Shown here: piece after piece, positions 54,080 through 61,949 of the stretch | Numbering within the stretch: the stretch's first letter is position 1 | Layout: each line of letters starts with the position of its first letter | Origin: Lancefieldella parvula DSM 20469 | GTDB lineage: Bacteria; Actinomycetota; Coriobacteriia; Coriobacteriales; Atopobiaceae | Assembly (NCBI RefSeq): GCF_000024225.1 | Contig: NC_013203.1 | Location: 1,302,001-1,366,000 of the forward strand | Direction: 5' to 3' | DNA length: 64,000 bases | Notes under the pieces: generated by a model | The model's input: only the letters and a program-made list of their open reading frames with translations | What the model was told of the DNA's origin: nothing | Database searches by the model: none | Program-made: the position numbers and the translations under genes

Positions 54080-54287
54080 AAATCAAGCTGGAGGTCCCGC
54101 AAATTTTTCCTTCATCTACCTCATCTAGACGCACTACGTTGAACAAACGTTTTGTGTTTTTTGCGTCTTCAACATTCTGTAGAAATCTGCTTCTTCTGCA
54201 TCTTCAACCTCGTTTTGGCAGTCCTTTCGTACGCTGACTCCGTCTCGCCTTGAGATCGAATCCCCCAACACGAGGAGACAGACGGCC
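54080..54287. other. Island left flank, no gene seen
   Basis: Low-complexity AT/CT-rich sequence with several TTC runs and no supported open frame. It probably contains the promoter of the following YraN-like gene. Confidence 0.5.
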
Positions 54288-54641
54288 ATGAGAAAGAGCA
54301 TTGACGAGAGGTCGCATGAGGCAATCAGCGCGAACCTGAAGCACAGGGACATCGAGGTCCTGGAGAAGAACTGGGCACACGGCTCGGATGGCATCGACTT
54401 CATCGTCATGGACGACGAGGAGCTCATCTTCGTGGACACCGCCACCAAGTGCGGGGGCTTCGACGTGCCCCGTGAGGAGCCCGACCAGGAACGCTTCGAG
54501 CGCATCGCGGCAGCCTACCTCGCCGAATCCGAGGTGGAGGGTCTCGCCAGCATCCGCTACGACATCGTGAGCCTACTGGTGACGGGCTCGGAGAAGGCGC
54601 TCCTGCGCCACCACAAGAACGTCCTAAACGACGGGAGATGA
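54288..54641 (+). CDS. YraN-like (UPF0102) predicted nuclease
   Basis: 117 residues. HEAISANLKHRDIEVLEKNW, then GIDFIVMDDEELIFVDTATK, resemble the D...(E/D)xK core of the YraN/UPF0102 fold, related to Holliday-junction resolvases. Here the canonical GEIDL and EVK are GIDFI and DTATK, so activity is uncertain. GAGGAG lies about 12 nt before the ATG. GC-rich codon use unlike the host core. It points away from the defence operon and is the only plus-strand gene in the island. Confidence 0.7.
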   Translation: MRKSIDERSHEAISANLKHRDIEVLEKNWAHGSDGIDFIVMDDEELIFVDTATKCGGFDVPREEPDQERFERIAAAYLAESEVEGLASIRYDIVSLLVTGSEKALLRHHKNVLNDGR

Positions 54642-54649
54642 CCCTAAGG

Positions 54650-54690
54650 CGGCTGCCCCGGGCCTTCGGGCTCGGGGCGGGGCGTCCTTC
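54650..54690 (+). terminator. Possible terminator after YraN-like gene
   Basis: GC-rich stem GCCCCGGGCC / GGCTCGGGGC around a TTCG-type loop, then a weak CCTTCCTC tract. The tract is poor, so efficiency is doubtful. Confidence 0.4.
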
Positions 54691-54825
54691 CTCGAGTCAA
54701 CATGTCAGCTGCGGCAATACCTCAACGCGCTCGGCACTCTCTAAACGCAGGCTGCTCTCAGGAGCTGCGGCTCTGGGACAGCTGGTCATGGCTTGTTATA
54801 ACGTGAAATCTGGTGAGTGCCCGTC

Positions 54826-55656
54826 TTAGCCAGGTAGCGGGAATTGAAAGCCGCAGTTATTTACGAACTGGATAAGCTGAACAACAGCAGCAGCGAACTG
54901 TACCCCGCCGTTGACTCCTCGCAAGAAGCCAAGTGCGCTCTTGAGTACTCCTCGCTTAGGTTTCCCGCTTTCTATCTGCGCGCGAACAATCTCGGCATTA
55001 TCGCGTACATCTTCAATTGTTTCGGCATCGTCAATTTCCGTCCCTGCCGCGCTAAGAATCGCATCAATCAATTTGTTCAGAGCTTGCTCGTCAATGCCGA
55101 TGTTCTGAGTTGCGTTGATGGTTGAGCTGTCAGTCGCTTGGTTCATCTGCAGGTTGTTCACGGACCCGAAATTGTTTGTCACTGAATCTCCGCCATCGAG
55201 TCCTATTTCGAATCCAATCATGGTCAGATGTTCGGTTATGTTCGCGATGAGGCGCCGTACAACTTTGTCCAAGAAGCCTTTGTACATATCCGCGAATTTA
55301 TTTCCACTCGCAAAGGTGTAGTAAAAATAGCTTCTACCGGAAATGTTCTGGACAATCATTTCCTTGAGGATGAGATACACTTCTGCGCTCTCTTCCTCGG
55401 GTATAGTGCTGAAATTGATGAGGGTAGTTCTAAGGCCCCCCGCTACCTCCCGGACGTCTTCTTCTGCATTGAAGCCCTCAGGGGTATGGCTATCAACGCA
55501 ATCATCGAGATACGCCTTTACATCCGGCTCTGCTTCAATACGGTCAAGAAACCGTTTAAAAGTCGCTGGCGATTCGTCCCAATTCGATCGTAAAAGTATG
55601 TTCGCCTCGTGGTTGAAGCGATAGAGGGTCTTCTTAAAGGCGGTCTTATCGGTCAT
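54826..55656 (-). CDS. Unrecognised Asn-rich protein, candidate defence effector
   Basis: 276 residues, last gene of the island operon, overlapping the zinc-ribbon gene by 11 nt. Residues 1-155 are mixed helical. 157-185 (DSVTNNFGSVNNLQMNQATD onward) is an Asn/Thr/Ser stretch with alternating hydrophobics, as in AbiTii-like and other effector-associated tails. A helix at 186-203 and a C-terminal hydrophobic segment at about 252-268 (VQFAAAVVQLIQF) could insert in a membrane. No catalytic motif is visible. The function is inferred only from position; it may be an effector or an oligomerising partner. Confidence 0.7.
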   Translation of the reverse strand: MTDKTAFKKTLYRFNHEANILLRSNWDESPATFKRFLDRIEAEPDVKAYLDDCVDSHTPEGFNAEEDVREVAGGLRTTLINFSTIPEEESAEVYLILKEMIVQNISGRSYFYYTFASGNKFADMYKGFLDKVVRRLIANITEHLTMIGFEIGLDGGDSVTNNFGSVNNLQMNQATDSSTINATQNIGIDEQALNKLIDAILSAAGTEIDDAETIEDVRDNAEIVRAQIESGKPKRGVLKSALGFLRGVNGGVQFAAAVVQLIQFVNNCGFQFPLPG

Positions 55657-56107
55657 TGAAATTGCTCACCCCGCATAACGGACATACGTACATCGACATT
55701 GAAAGGAGACGTGACACTTTCGACTGCTTTCCGCAGTGCTTGCAAGTCGCAATGGCAAGCGTATCTATGGAAGGCTGCAAGACGGGCTCGTCATCCGGTT
55801 TCGGCTGTTTGCCCGCCTTGAACGACACGGCCTTTCCTTTAGTTCGTCTCTCGAGCTTCTTCATCTCTTTATGAATGGCGTCGAACGCCTGGTTCTTGCA
55901 TATAGCCATCGCAAGGTCTATGACGTCTTGGGTCAGATAGTTATCGGATACGATACCACAGGCGGGGCAGTAGACCTCCAATACGTCATCCGACTCGTAA
56001 TCGCTCGGTTTCAGCTTGAAGAATTCGCCGCATTGCGGACATTGCAGCAAGACAAACCCGTCTTCATCGCAAGGTATCTCTATGGCGAAGCTCAAGTCAT
56101 CGCTCAT
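55646..56107 (-). CDS. Double zinc-ribbon protein
   Basis: 153 residues from MSDDLSFAIEIPCDEDGFVL; GGAGG before the ATG at 56107. Four CxxC knuckles: CPQCGEFF and CPACGIVS near the N-terminus, CKHCGKQS and CPLCGVSN at the C-terminus, joined by a basic linker (KKLERRTKGKAVSFKAGK). It could bind nucleic acid or act as an adaptor. It overlaps both its neighbours by 11 nt, so translation is coupled. Not recognised beyond zinc-ribbon. Confidence 0.8.
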   Translation of the reverse strand: MSDDLSFAIEIPCDEDGFVLLQCPQCGEFFKLKPSDYESDDVLEVYCPACGIVSDNYLTQDVIDLAMAICKNQAFDAIHKEMKKLERRTKGKAVSFKAGKQPKPDDEPVLQPSIDTLAIATCKHCGKQSKVSRLLSMSMYVCPLCGVSNFNDR

Positions 56108-56525
56108 TGCTGCCTCCATTGTCAATCTCGCGCAGCCTCAACAGCCAGCGTCTAATGCTCCCGTCCTCAAAGAAGCCAAGTAGTGCTCCGTCGCAGAAGC
56201 GTTCTGCCCTCACGGCTCCCAGCAGAAGTGCCATCACCGCCTGGCCGTCGAGATCCGACACGTCTGCTCTGGACATTGCCTGTCTGCCCCACTCGAGCCC
56301 GTTGCGCTCGAGTATGTCGCGGTAATGCGTGAGTTCATATTCGGGATGCCCGTCCGCAAAGTCATAGATTGCCTGGTCAACATTCGTGACTGTCGTTTCG
56401 TAGTCCACGTAAGGCATCTGGATTGGGTCATCCATGGTGCCCTTGCTCTCTCGGTCTACGACCCAGTTGCCAAATCTCTCGGCTTTCTCAATGGCAGGCA
56501 GGTGCTTCGTCAGTCCTTCAAACAC
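56097..56525 (-). CDS. DUF6508-like protein
   Basis: 142 residues from the GTG at 56525 (VFEGLTKHLPAIEKAERFGN) with GGAGG upstream; this start overlaps the mcrC stop by 8 nt. DDPIQMPYVDYETTVTNVDQ, the helix DILERNGLEWG and the tail LDGQAVMALLLGAVRAERFC then DGALLGFFEDGSIRRWL match the DUF6508 pattern as I know it. Function unknown; family members occur in accessory regions. Confidence 0.78.
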   Translation of the reverse strand: MFEGLTKHLPAIEKAERFGNWVVDRESKGTMDDPIQMPYVDYETTVTNVDQAIYDFADGHPEYELTHYRDILERNGLEWGRQAMSRADVSDLDGQAVMALLLGAVRAERFCDGALLGFFEDGSIRRWLLRLREIDNGGSNER

Positions 56526-57573
56526 AGGCTGCCTCCTTTGAGAAATGTGCCTTGGCAATTCCATCGAGCTGCGAGCGTATCTCCTCGAAAGGCTGGTTGA
56601 GATCGAGCGTCCTCACGCTTATCTGGTTGCCGCTCATCTGGTACACGCCATCAGGCTGGATTTCTTCGTCGGTCTTTGCGTAGAGCAGCATGCCCGATAC
56701 ACTGTGGGCTTTGAGGGTACTGGAAAGCTCCACTTCCTTGTTCTTCACGTAGGTGAAGATCTGGTACAAGTTACTCGAATGGACGCTTCGCTTGTCAAAC
56801 TGCTGTTGCATTGTGCGGCTGTAGTACTTCGCGTCGATGATGAGGACAGTCCTGCCCTGCTCGAGCATTATGTCAGTGTGCATGGCGGGGAGCATGTCAT
56901 CGAAGCCGTCGTCGAGAGCCCAATCGATGTATGGAGCCCCTGCGGAGAGTTTCGGGTGCTCGCGCCTGTAGTACTCGAGGATGAACTTCTCGTACAGGTG
57001 GCTCATGCGCTGCTCGTCGAGGAGGTCCATCATGCGGATGCTTCCGTCTTCCTGCGTCTGGAGGAGGCCCTTCACGACCAGCCAGCACACATTCATGAGC
57101 ATGCGGTAGGCCTGATTGTTCCGGTCGAAGCGCATGTGCCAGTCCTCATGTTCAAGGTCTACGTCGCCCACGTCCACGAAGTACGGTAGCAGCCGCCTGA
57201 GCGCCTTCTTGCGTACCTTGTCGATGTCCGAGCGGACCAGGAGCGCAATCGTCGCCTTGAGGATGCGGTTCATGCGCGTGTCCGTGCTGAACTCGTCGTA
57301 GCTGCAGACCAGCTGCCTGCGCAGGATCGAGCGTGTCTTCAGAGACTCGGACAGCTCTATCTTTCCCCTCGGGGAGGAGAGCGCCTCCTCGCGGTCGATA
57401 TACTCTTGACCGAGGCCTCGCTTTAGCTGCAAGCTCACACCCCGCGCCAGTATCTCAGCGAGGAGCTCGGTGGTGTTTCCAAACTCCTCGGCGGCTATGT
57501 CGCGGTAGCCCTGCCCCTGCAGCGTCTGGAACGCGTAGGCGAGCATGTGGTAGATGTTCTGTATCCGAATCAC
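56518..57573 (-). CDS. mcrC: McrC-family restriction nuclease subunit
   Basis: Nuclease partner of McrB in modification-dependent (type IV) restriction. 351 residues: a helical N-terminal bridge (IQNIYHMLAYAFQTLQGQGY) and a C-terminal PD-(D/E)XK core with D234 (MHTDIMLEQG) and D247-A-K249 (VLIIDAKYY), then QIFTYVK. The ATG overlaps the mcrB reading frame end by 4 nt (ATGA). GC-rich; a 60-nt sample at 56881-56940 is about 62% GC. Confidence 0.93.
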   Translation of the reverse strand: MIRIQNIYHMLAYAFQTLQGQGYRDIAAEEFGNTTELLAEILARGVSLQLKRGLGQEYIDREEALSSPRGKIELSESLKTRSILRRQLVCSYDEFSTDTRMNRILKATIALLVRSDIDKVRKKALRRLLPYFVDVGDVDLEHEDWHMRFDRNNQAYRMLMNVCWLVVKGLLQTQEDGSIRMMDLLDEQRMSHLYEKFILEYYRREHPKLSAGAPYIDWALDDGFDDMLPAMHTDIMLEQGRTVLIIDAKYYSRTMQQQFDKRSVHSSNLYQIFTYVKNKEVELSSTLKAHSVSGMLLYAKTDEEIQPDGVYQMSGNQISVRTLDLNQPFEEIRSQLDGIAKAHFSKEAACV

Positions 57574-59768
57574 TTGATGGACCTATGTAGTTTGTCTGCC
57601 CAGTCATCGACCTTGGAGGGCTCGTCAAACCAGTACTCGCGCAGCATCGGCACGAGCTCGTAGTCGACGATTTCCGAGAGCTTCTCATCCGTCACGTCGT
57701 CCGGAGACACGCGGCAGAAGTAGCTGTGGCCGATGCAAAAGCCGTCTCCGAGCGACTCGTCGGAAGCGATCGCCTCGTTCAGCTTCACGACGCAGGCGAC
57801 GAGCCTGTCGAACTTCTCGCTGGCAAGCCCCTCCTGGTACGCGGCGAAGCTCTCCGTGTCGAAAGCTGGTCAGAGCTCGAAGAACGCGAAGCGGCGGCGC
57901 AGCGCGTAGTCGAGCATGGCGAGTGAGCGGTCAGCTGTGTTCATCATTCCTATGAGGTAAACGTTGCTCGGGACGTAGAACAGTTCGTGCGAGTAGAGCA
58001 GCTGCAGCGTGTTCCTCGGTCCGCGCTTGTCGTTCTCGATGAGCATGAACAGCTCGCCGAAGATCTTCGAGAGGTTACCGCGGTTGATCTCGTCGATGAT
58101 GAAGAAGTAGTCGTTGTCAGAGTCGTCCTGCGCCTTCTTGCAGAAGCTGTAGAACGTGCCCTTCTCGAGGTCGAAGCCCTGCGCATTCGGGCGGAACCCC
58201 TCGATGAAGTCCTCGTAGCTGTAGCTCTGGTGGAACTGCACCATCATCACGCGCTCGGCGTCCTTCACACCCATCATGGAATAGGCCAGGCGCTTTGCGG
58301 CGAAGGTCTTGCCCACGCCCGGGGCGCCCTGCAGGATGATGTTCTTCTTCGCGCGCAGGACGTTGGCGAGGGTCCTGTAGCGCTCGGCGTCCATGTAGAC
58401 CTCCGAGAGGAAGTCCTCGGGTGTGTACGCCGGGTATTCGACTGCGCCTGAGCCTTCCTCGGGTTCGCCGTCCTCGTCCTCGAAGAACGAGTCGAGCTTC
58501 GCGACGAGGTCGGGATAGGCGGTGATGTCCGTCAGGGTCTTCATGGCGAGGAGGTCTTCTGTTTGCCACTCTCCGCCGTGCGTCCAGCGTACCTTGCGGA
58601 TGTTCGGGTAGGAGTCGCCATTGTCGTCGAACTGGTAGTCCCCCTCGACGACGCCGCGGCCTATGATCACGCTGCGGCCCCGCTTCGCGAAGACGACATC
58701 GCCCGGCTTCAACTCACGAGAGAACTGCCAGAGCGCGAGTGCGGAATTCTTCTGCGAGAACTTGCTGCTGTACAGGGTGCGCAGGCTCTTGCGGATGTCT
58801 TCCTTGCTGGCGTACTGCTCGACGTTGCCGAGCTTGCTCCAGCCGATGCCCATGATGCCGCGCGCGTAGAAGTCGTCCCACCTAGCGGCGCCGTCTCCCG
58901 GGGAGTAGGTCCAGTAGTGCGTGGTCCTGATACCCTCGTCTCCGAGGGCGTTTTCCTCCGCTTTCACAGCTGCTGCCTTCTCGGCAGCCTTCCTCTCCTG
59001 GTTGACGCGCTCGGACTCCACGAAGGCGGCAGCTGTCAGCGAGGGGAAGTCTGTATACGGGCACTCTTCGCTTCTAAGCTCCGACTTAATGGTGTCGCAA
59101 ATGGCGAGGTAGCGCTCTCCGTCGTGAACTGGCGAGTCCTTCTCCTTCGGCACGGCGTTGGCGATGGCGCTACCGGTCTTTGCGACGTCGGCCATAAACC
59201 AGCGGTTGCGCGAATCCAAACTGATGAAGCTATAGGGCCTTGCCCAGTAGAGGCCCATGGTGAGCTTCCAGCCAAGCGAAAACTGGATGACTGTGGCATC
59301 GAATGCATCGACGAATGCCTTGCGGTTCTCTTCGCTATCATCCGCGTCTAGCGCGAGTTCGGCTTCGAACACGCTCCAGAGGTTATCGATGTCGTGCTCA
59401 CTGCGCCGTTCGTCGTTGGCGAAGGCATAGAAGGTCGCGTTGAGATTGTTGAGCACGGGGATGCCCTCAAAGTCCGTGGGCTGGTCTGCCCCAATGTCGA
59501 ACACCTCGGCGATGACTGCGATGATCTTCCGTCGGTTTGCATCCGTGATGCCCTTATTGAAAAGGCCGAAGACGGTGAACGGGTCAATATCATTCAGCTC
59601 ATCTGCCTCGAGCTTGGGCAGTTGCATCCCAGTGCGCGAATACGCGTCGTTCAACATGGAGATGAGTGTCTGTCGGTCATTCCTGTAAGCCAGCAGCTTG
59701 TCTGCGAGTTTCTGGTAGAAGCCCGTCCACGAGTGTTGACTGTCTATCTGTATCGCCACGTTGTCCAC
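57570..59768 (-). pseudogene. mcrB: McrB AAA+ GTPase with EVE domain, interrupted by in-frame UGA
   Basis: The motor of the McrBC system. Residues 1-280 are a helical N-terminus. About 283-405 is an EVE-type (PUA-like) modified-base reader (THYWTYSPGDGAARWDDFYA ... GDVVFAKRGRSVIIG). About 450 onward is the McrB AAA+ domain: Walker A GAPGVGKTF (481-489), Walker B FFIIDEINRGN, signature MNTADRS. At 57870-57872 a TGA follows RRRFAFFEL. The same frame then continues PAFDTESFAAYQEG to the stop at 57570 (ending DKLHRSIK). Full length would be about 732 residues. Whether it is a real nonsense mutation, read-through or a sequencing error cannot be told here. Confidence 0.88.
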
Positions 59769-59779
59769 AGCTTCCCTCC

Positions 59780-61027
59780 TTATTTCGAGTACAGGTCGAA
59801 AACCAAAACCCGCACGTAAGTAATCTGGCCAGGTTTATCGCTTCTCACGAACTGGCAATCGAGTTCGTTCTTATCGATAGCCTTGAAACTGCGGATATCT
59901 TCATGTGACTGAAGGGCATTGCTCACATGTGCGAGGACATCGTCAAACCTGCGCTTCCGGGAAAACACTATCAGCGCTGTTTTGACATCGCGCCAAGTCA
60001 AGTACCCCAAGAGCTGAGCTATAGCGTCAGTGAATTTCTTTTTGCCGTTCCATATCTTACATTCAGCTACAAAAGCGGCTCTGTTATCGGCTTCGATCGA
60101 TATGTCGGTCTTCCCTTTGTGCCGGAAGGTTTCCCCACCAGCTTTACCCTCGTAAACACTGTTTAGACTAGCCAGCGACAAGTCTCGAAGCGCCTCTTCA
60201 TTTAGAGAACTGTAAGTCTCCGGCGTCCTCTCGCAAGTTGAATAGAAGTTCTTGATCATGCCAAGAATTTCCTGGTATTCACCATCACTGATGCACCAGT
60301 TGTTTTCGCGGGTACTGGTGGTGCTCAGCTCGAGTATCTTTCGTTTCTTTAACGGTACAAGAGAGCTTGCTGCTTTAGCCTTAGTGAGCGGAATTTCAAG
60401 GTCACGTTCCAGTCCCTCGAATTTCCGTGCCAGGTCCTCTCTCTTGCCAAGTTCAGCCTCAATCAAAGTGGCGAGCTCACTGTTGAATTCATTTACATCA
60501 TTGTTGACGTAGGTAACGCCCCCGTCGATATCTTTCTTACGCTCTTCGAGATCTTTTAGAATCTGGTCTCCCGAGGGCAGTTCGGCATTCGTGTAAATTT
60601 GATATTCAAGCCGGATAATCAGTGTATTACCAGCAAGCTCAATTTCTTGATAGCCCCCTAAAGAAAAGGTGCTCGCCCTCATATGGAAGAGTTGCGGATC
60701 CCCCGTAAACGGAAAGTGGAAGGAGATGCGTATACCCTCGACTTCAACACTGCTTCTCCCGTAAAGTTGCCTCTCAAAGTCTGGCAAGCGCTTATTGATT
60801 TTGCAGCGCTCCTGTTCCCGAACAGAGACGTCTTCATCTTCGATCACGATGGGAGCTACATGGTATTTATCGAGGAAATACGATACCAGATAATCATGCG
60901 TATTAGCGTGCAGCGCGTCTCCGGATAGCCCGTTGATTTCATTTTTCAGTCGATTTGCTTTTTCTCCAAAATAGCAACGCAGCTCTTGGTCTCTGAACGG
61001 TTGAAATGATGTACTGTACATGCCCAT
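59780..61027 (-). CDS. PD-(D/E)XK endonuclease-like protein
   Basis: 415 residues. A coiled-coil-prone middle (LATLIEAELGKREDLARKFE) separates an N-terminal module from a C-terminal nuclease core: E299 (GGETF), D308 (KTDISIE), E322-x-K324 (FVAECKIWNG), then AIAQLLGYLTWRD. This is the restriction-endonuclease fold with all key residues. It lies 11 nt upstream of mcrB, so the operon encodes two nucleases. It may be a second effector or an independent restriction protein. GC is lower than mcrBC, suggesting a separate origin. Confidence 0.85.
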   Translation of the reverse strand: MGMYSTSFQPFRDQELRCYFGEKANRLKNEINGLSGDALHANTHDYLVSYFLDKYHVAPIVIEDEDVSVREQERCKINKRLPDFERQLYGRSSVEVEGIRISFHFPFTGDPQLFHMRASTFSLGGYQEIELAGNTLIIRLEYQIYTNAELPSGDQILKDLEERKKDIDGGVTYVNNDVNEFNSELATLIEAELGKREDLARKFEGLERDLEIPLTKAKAASSLVPLKKRKILELSTTSTRENNWCISDGEYQEILGMIKNFYSTCERTPETYSSLNEEALRDLSLASLNSVYEGKAGGETFRHKGKTDISIEADNRAAFVAECKIWNGKKKFTDAIAQLLGYLTWRDVKTALIVFSRKRRFDDVLAHVSNALQSHEDIRSFKAIDKNELDCQFVRSDKPGQITYVRVLVFDLYSK

Positions 61028-61041
61028 TTGTCTAAACCACC

Positions 61042-61404
61042 CTACTTAACGGCATTGTTCTTCTTCATGTTCTCGGCCTGCTCGAGCACCTTCTCGAACA
61101 CTTCCTCATCCCACTGAGGCGGATAGCCGTTCTTGTAGAGCAATACTGTGAGTTCCATACTCAGCTGACTCTTGATGTCCTCGCGCGTTGACCAGTCCGC
61201 GAACTGCGCCTTGTTGTTCACGAGCTCTTCGATCATGCACATGCGGATAAAAGCGCTGAAGCTGATGCCGCGCAGGTTCGTAGCCGCTGCTCCCGCTTCC
61301 TTGAAATTTTTAGGGATGCGCATGATAATCATGTCACCGCCGGTAAGTTGTTCTTTCAGCTCGGTCTCAGCAGCGCTACTGTTCACAAACTCCGAATATT
61401 TCAC
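61042..61404 (-). CDS. Chimeric small protein: RHH-like N-terminus plus HsdR-type C-terminal tail
   Basis: 120 residues, first gene of the operon (GTG start; a start at MIIMRIPKNF, residue 25, is possible). Residues 24-62 (MIIMRIPKNFKEAGAAATNL ... SFSAFIRMCMIEEL) look like a ribbon-helix-helix DNA-binding domain of antitoxin type. Residues 66-116 (FADWSTREDIKSQLSMELTV ... YPPQWDEEVFEKVLEQAENM) resemble the extreme C-terminus of type I restriction HsdR subunits. It may autoregulate the operon. The join suggests recombination with a lost type I system. Confidence 0.7.
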   Translation of the reverse strand: MKYSEFVNSSAAETELKEQLTGGDMIIMRIPKNFKEAGAAATNLRGISFSAFIRMCMIEELVNNKAQFADWSTREDIKSQLSMELTVLLYKNGYPPQWDEEVFEKVLEQAENMKKNNAVK

Positions 61405-61619
61405 CTCATGCGCCTATCTTTTGAGTAAATATAAAGTGAATACATTCTAGCAGGTCGCGTTTGCACAAGCGTCATCTCCTGCTGTATAGGGCAGATTCCC
61501 AATTCTAAGCAAACAGTCTTCTCATGCACACAGCGCACGGGATAGCGTTTATCAGCACTGGAAGCCACGTCCATCGCGCTGTCGCTCCGATAAAGCGTCG
61601 ATCCACTCGGATGACGAGC

Positions 61620-61733
<114 letters not shown>

Positions 61734-61949
61734 ATGTATACGCTTATGCGCGAACAAGTACTATACCTTCCCAGCCACAGTGAGTCAAGCAAAATAAAAG
61801 ATTTTCTCGCCATAAAGGTTTAAGGCTTGCGCGAGAGGACCAAGAAAGTTGCGGTGACGTCAGCAGAATTGGGACCAGACGGCTAAACTATTTATACTGT
61901 CTTTGAGGCGCTGTGCTTGCGCCAAACAGCTATAGAAGGACTTTTGAGG

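Noticed and set aside
53999-54080. A second functional tRNA-Met
   Set aside because: Only the 3' half matches; the 5' half and D-arm are missing, so it is a fragment left by integration.
54638-54829. 63-codon frame overlapping the YraN-like stop
   Set aside because: Overlaps the probable terminator stem, has no ribosome-binding site of its own and a random composition.
57870-57872. Selenocysteine codon in McrB
   Set aside because: McrB has no known selenocysteine and the site follows the AAA+ arginine-rich region, not a redox motif; a nonsense mutation or read-through is simpler.
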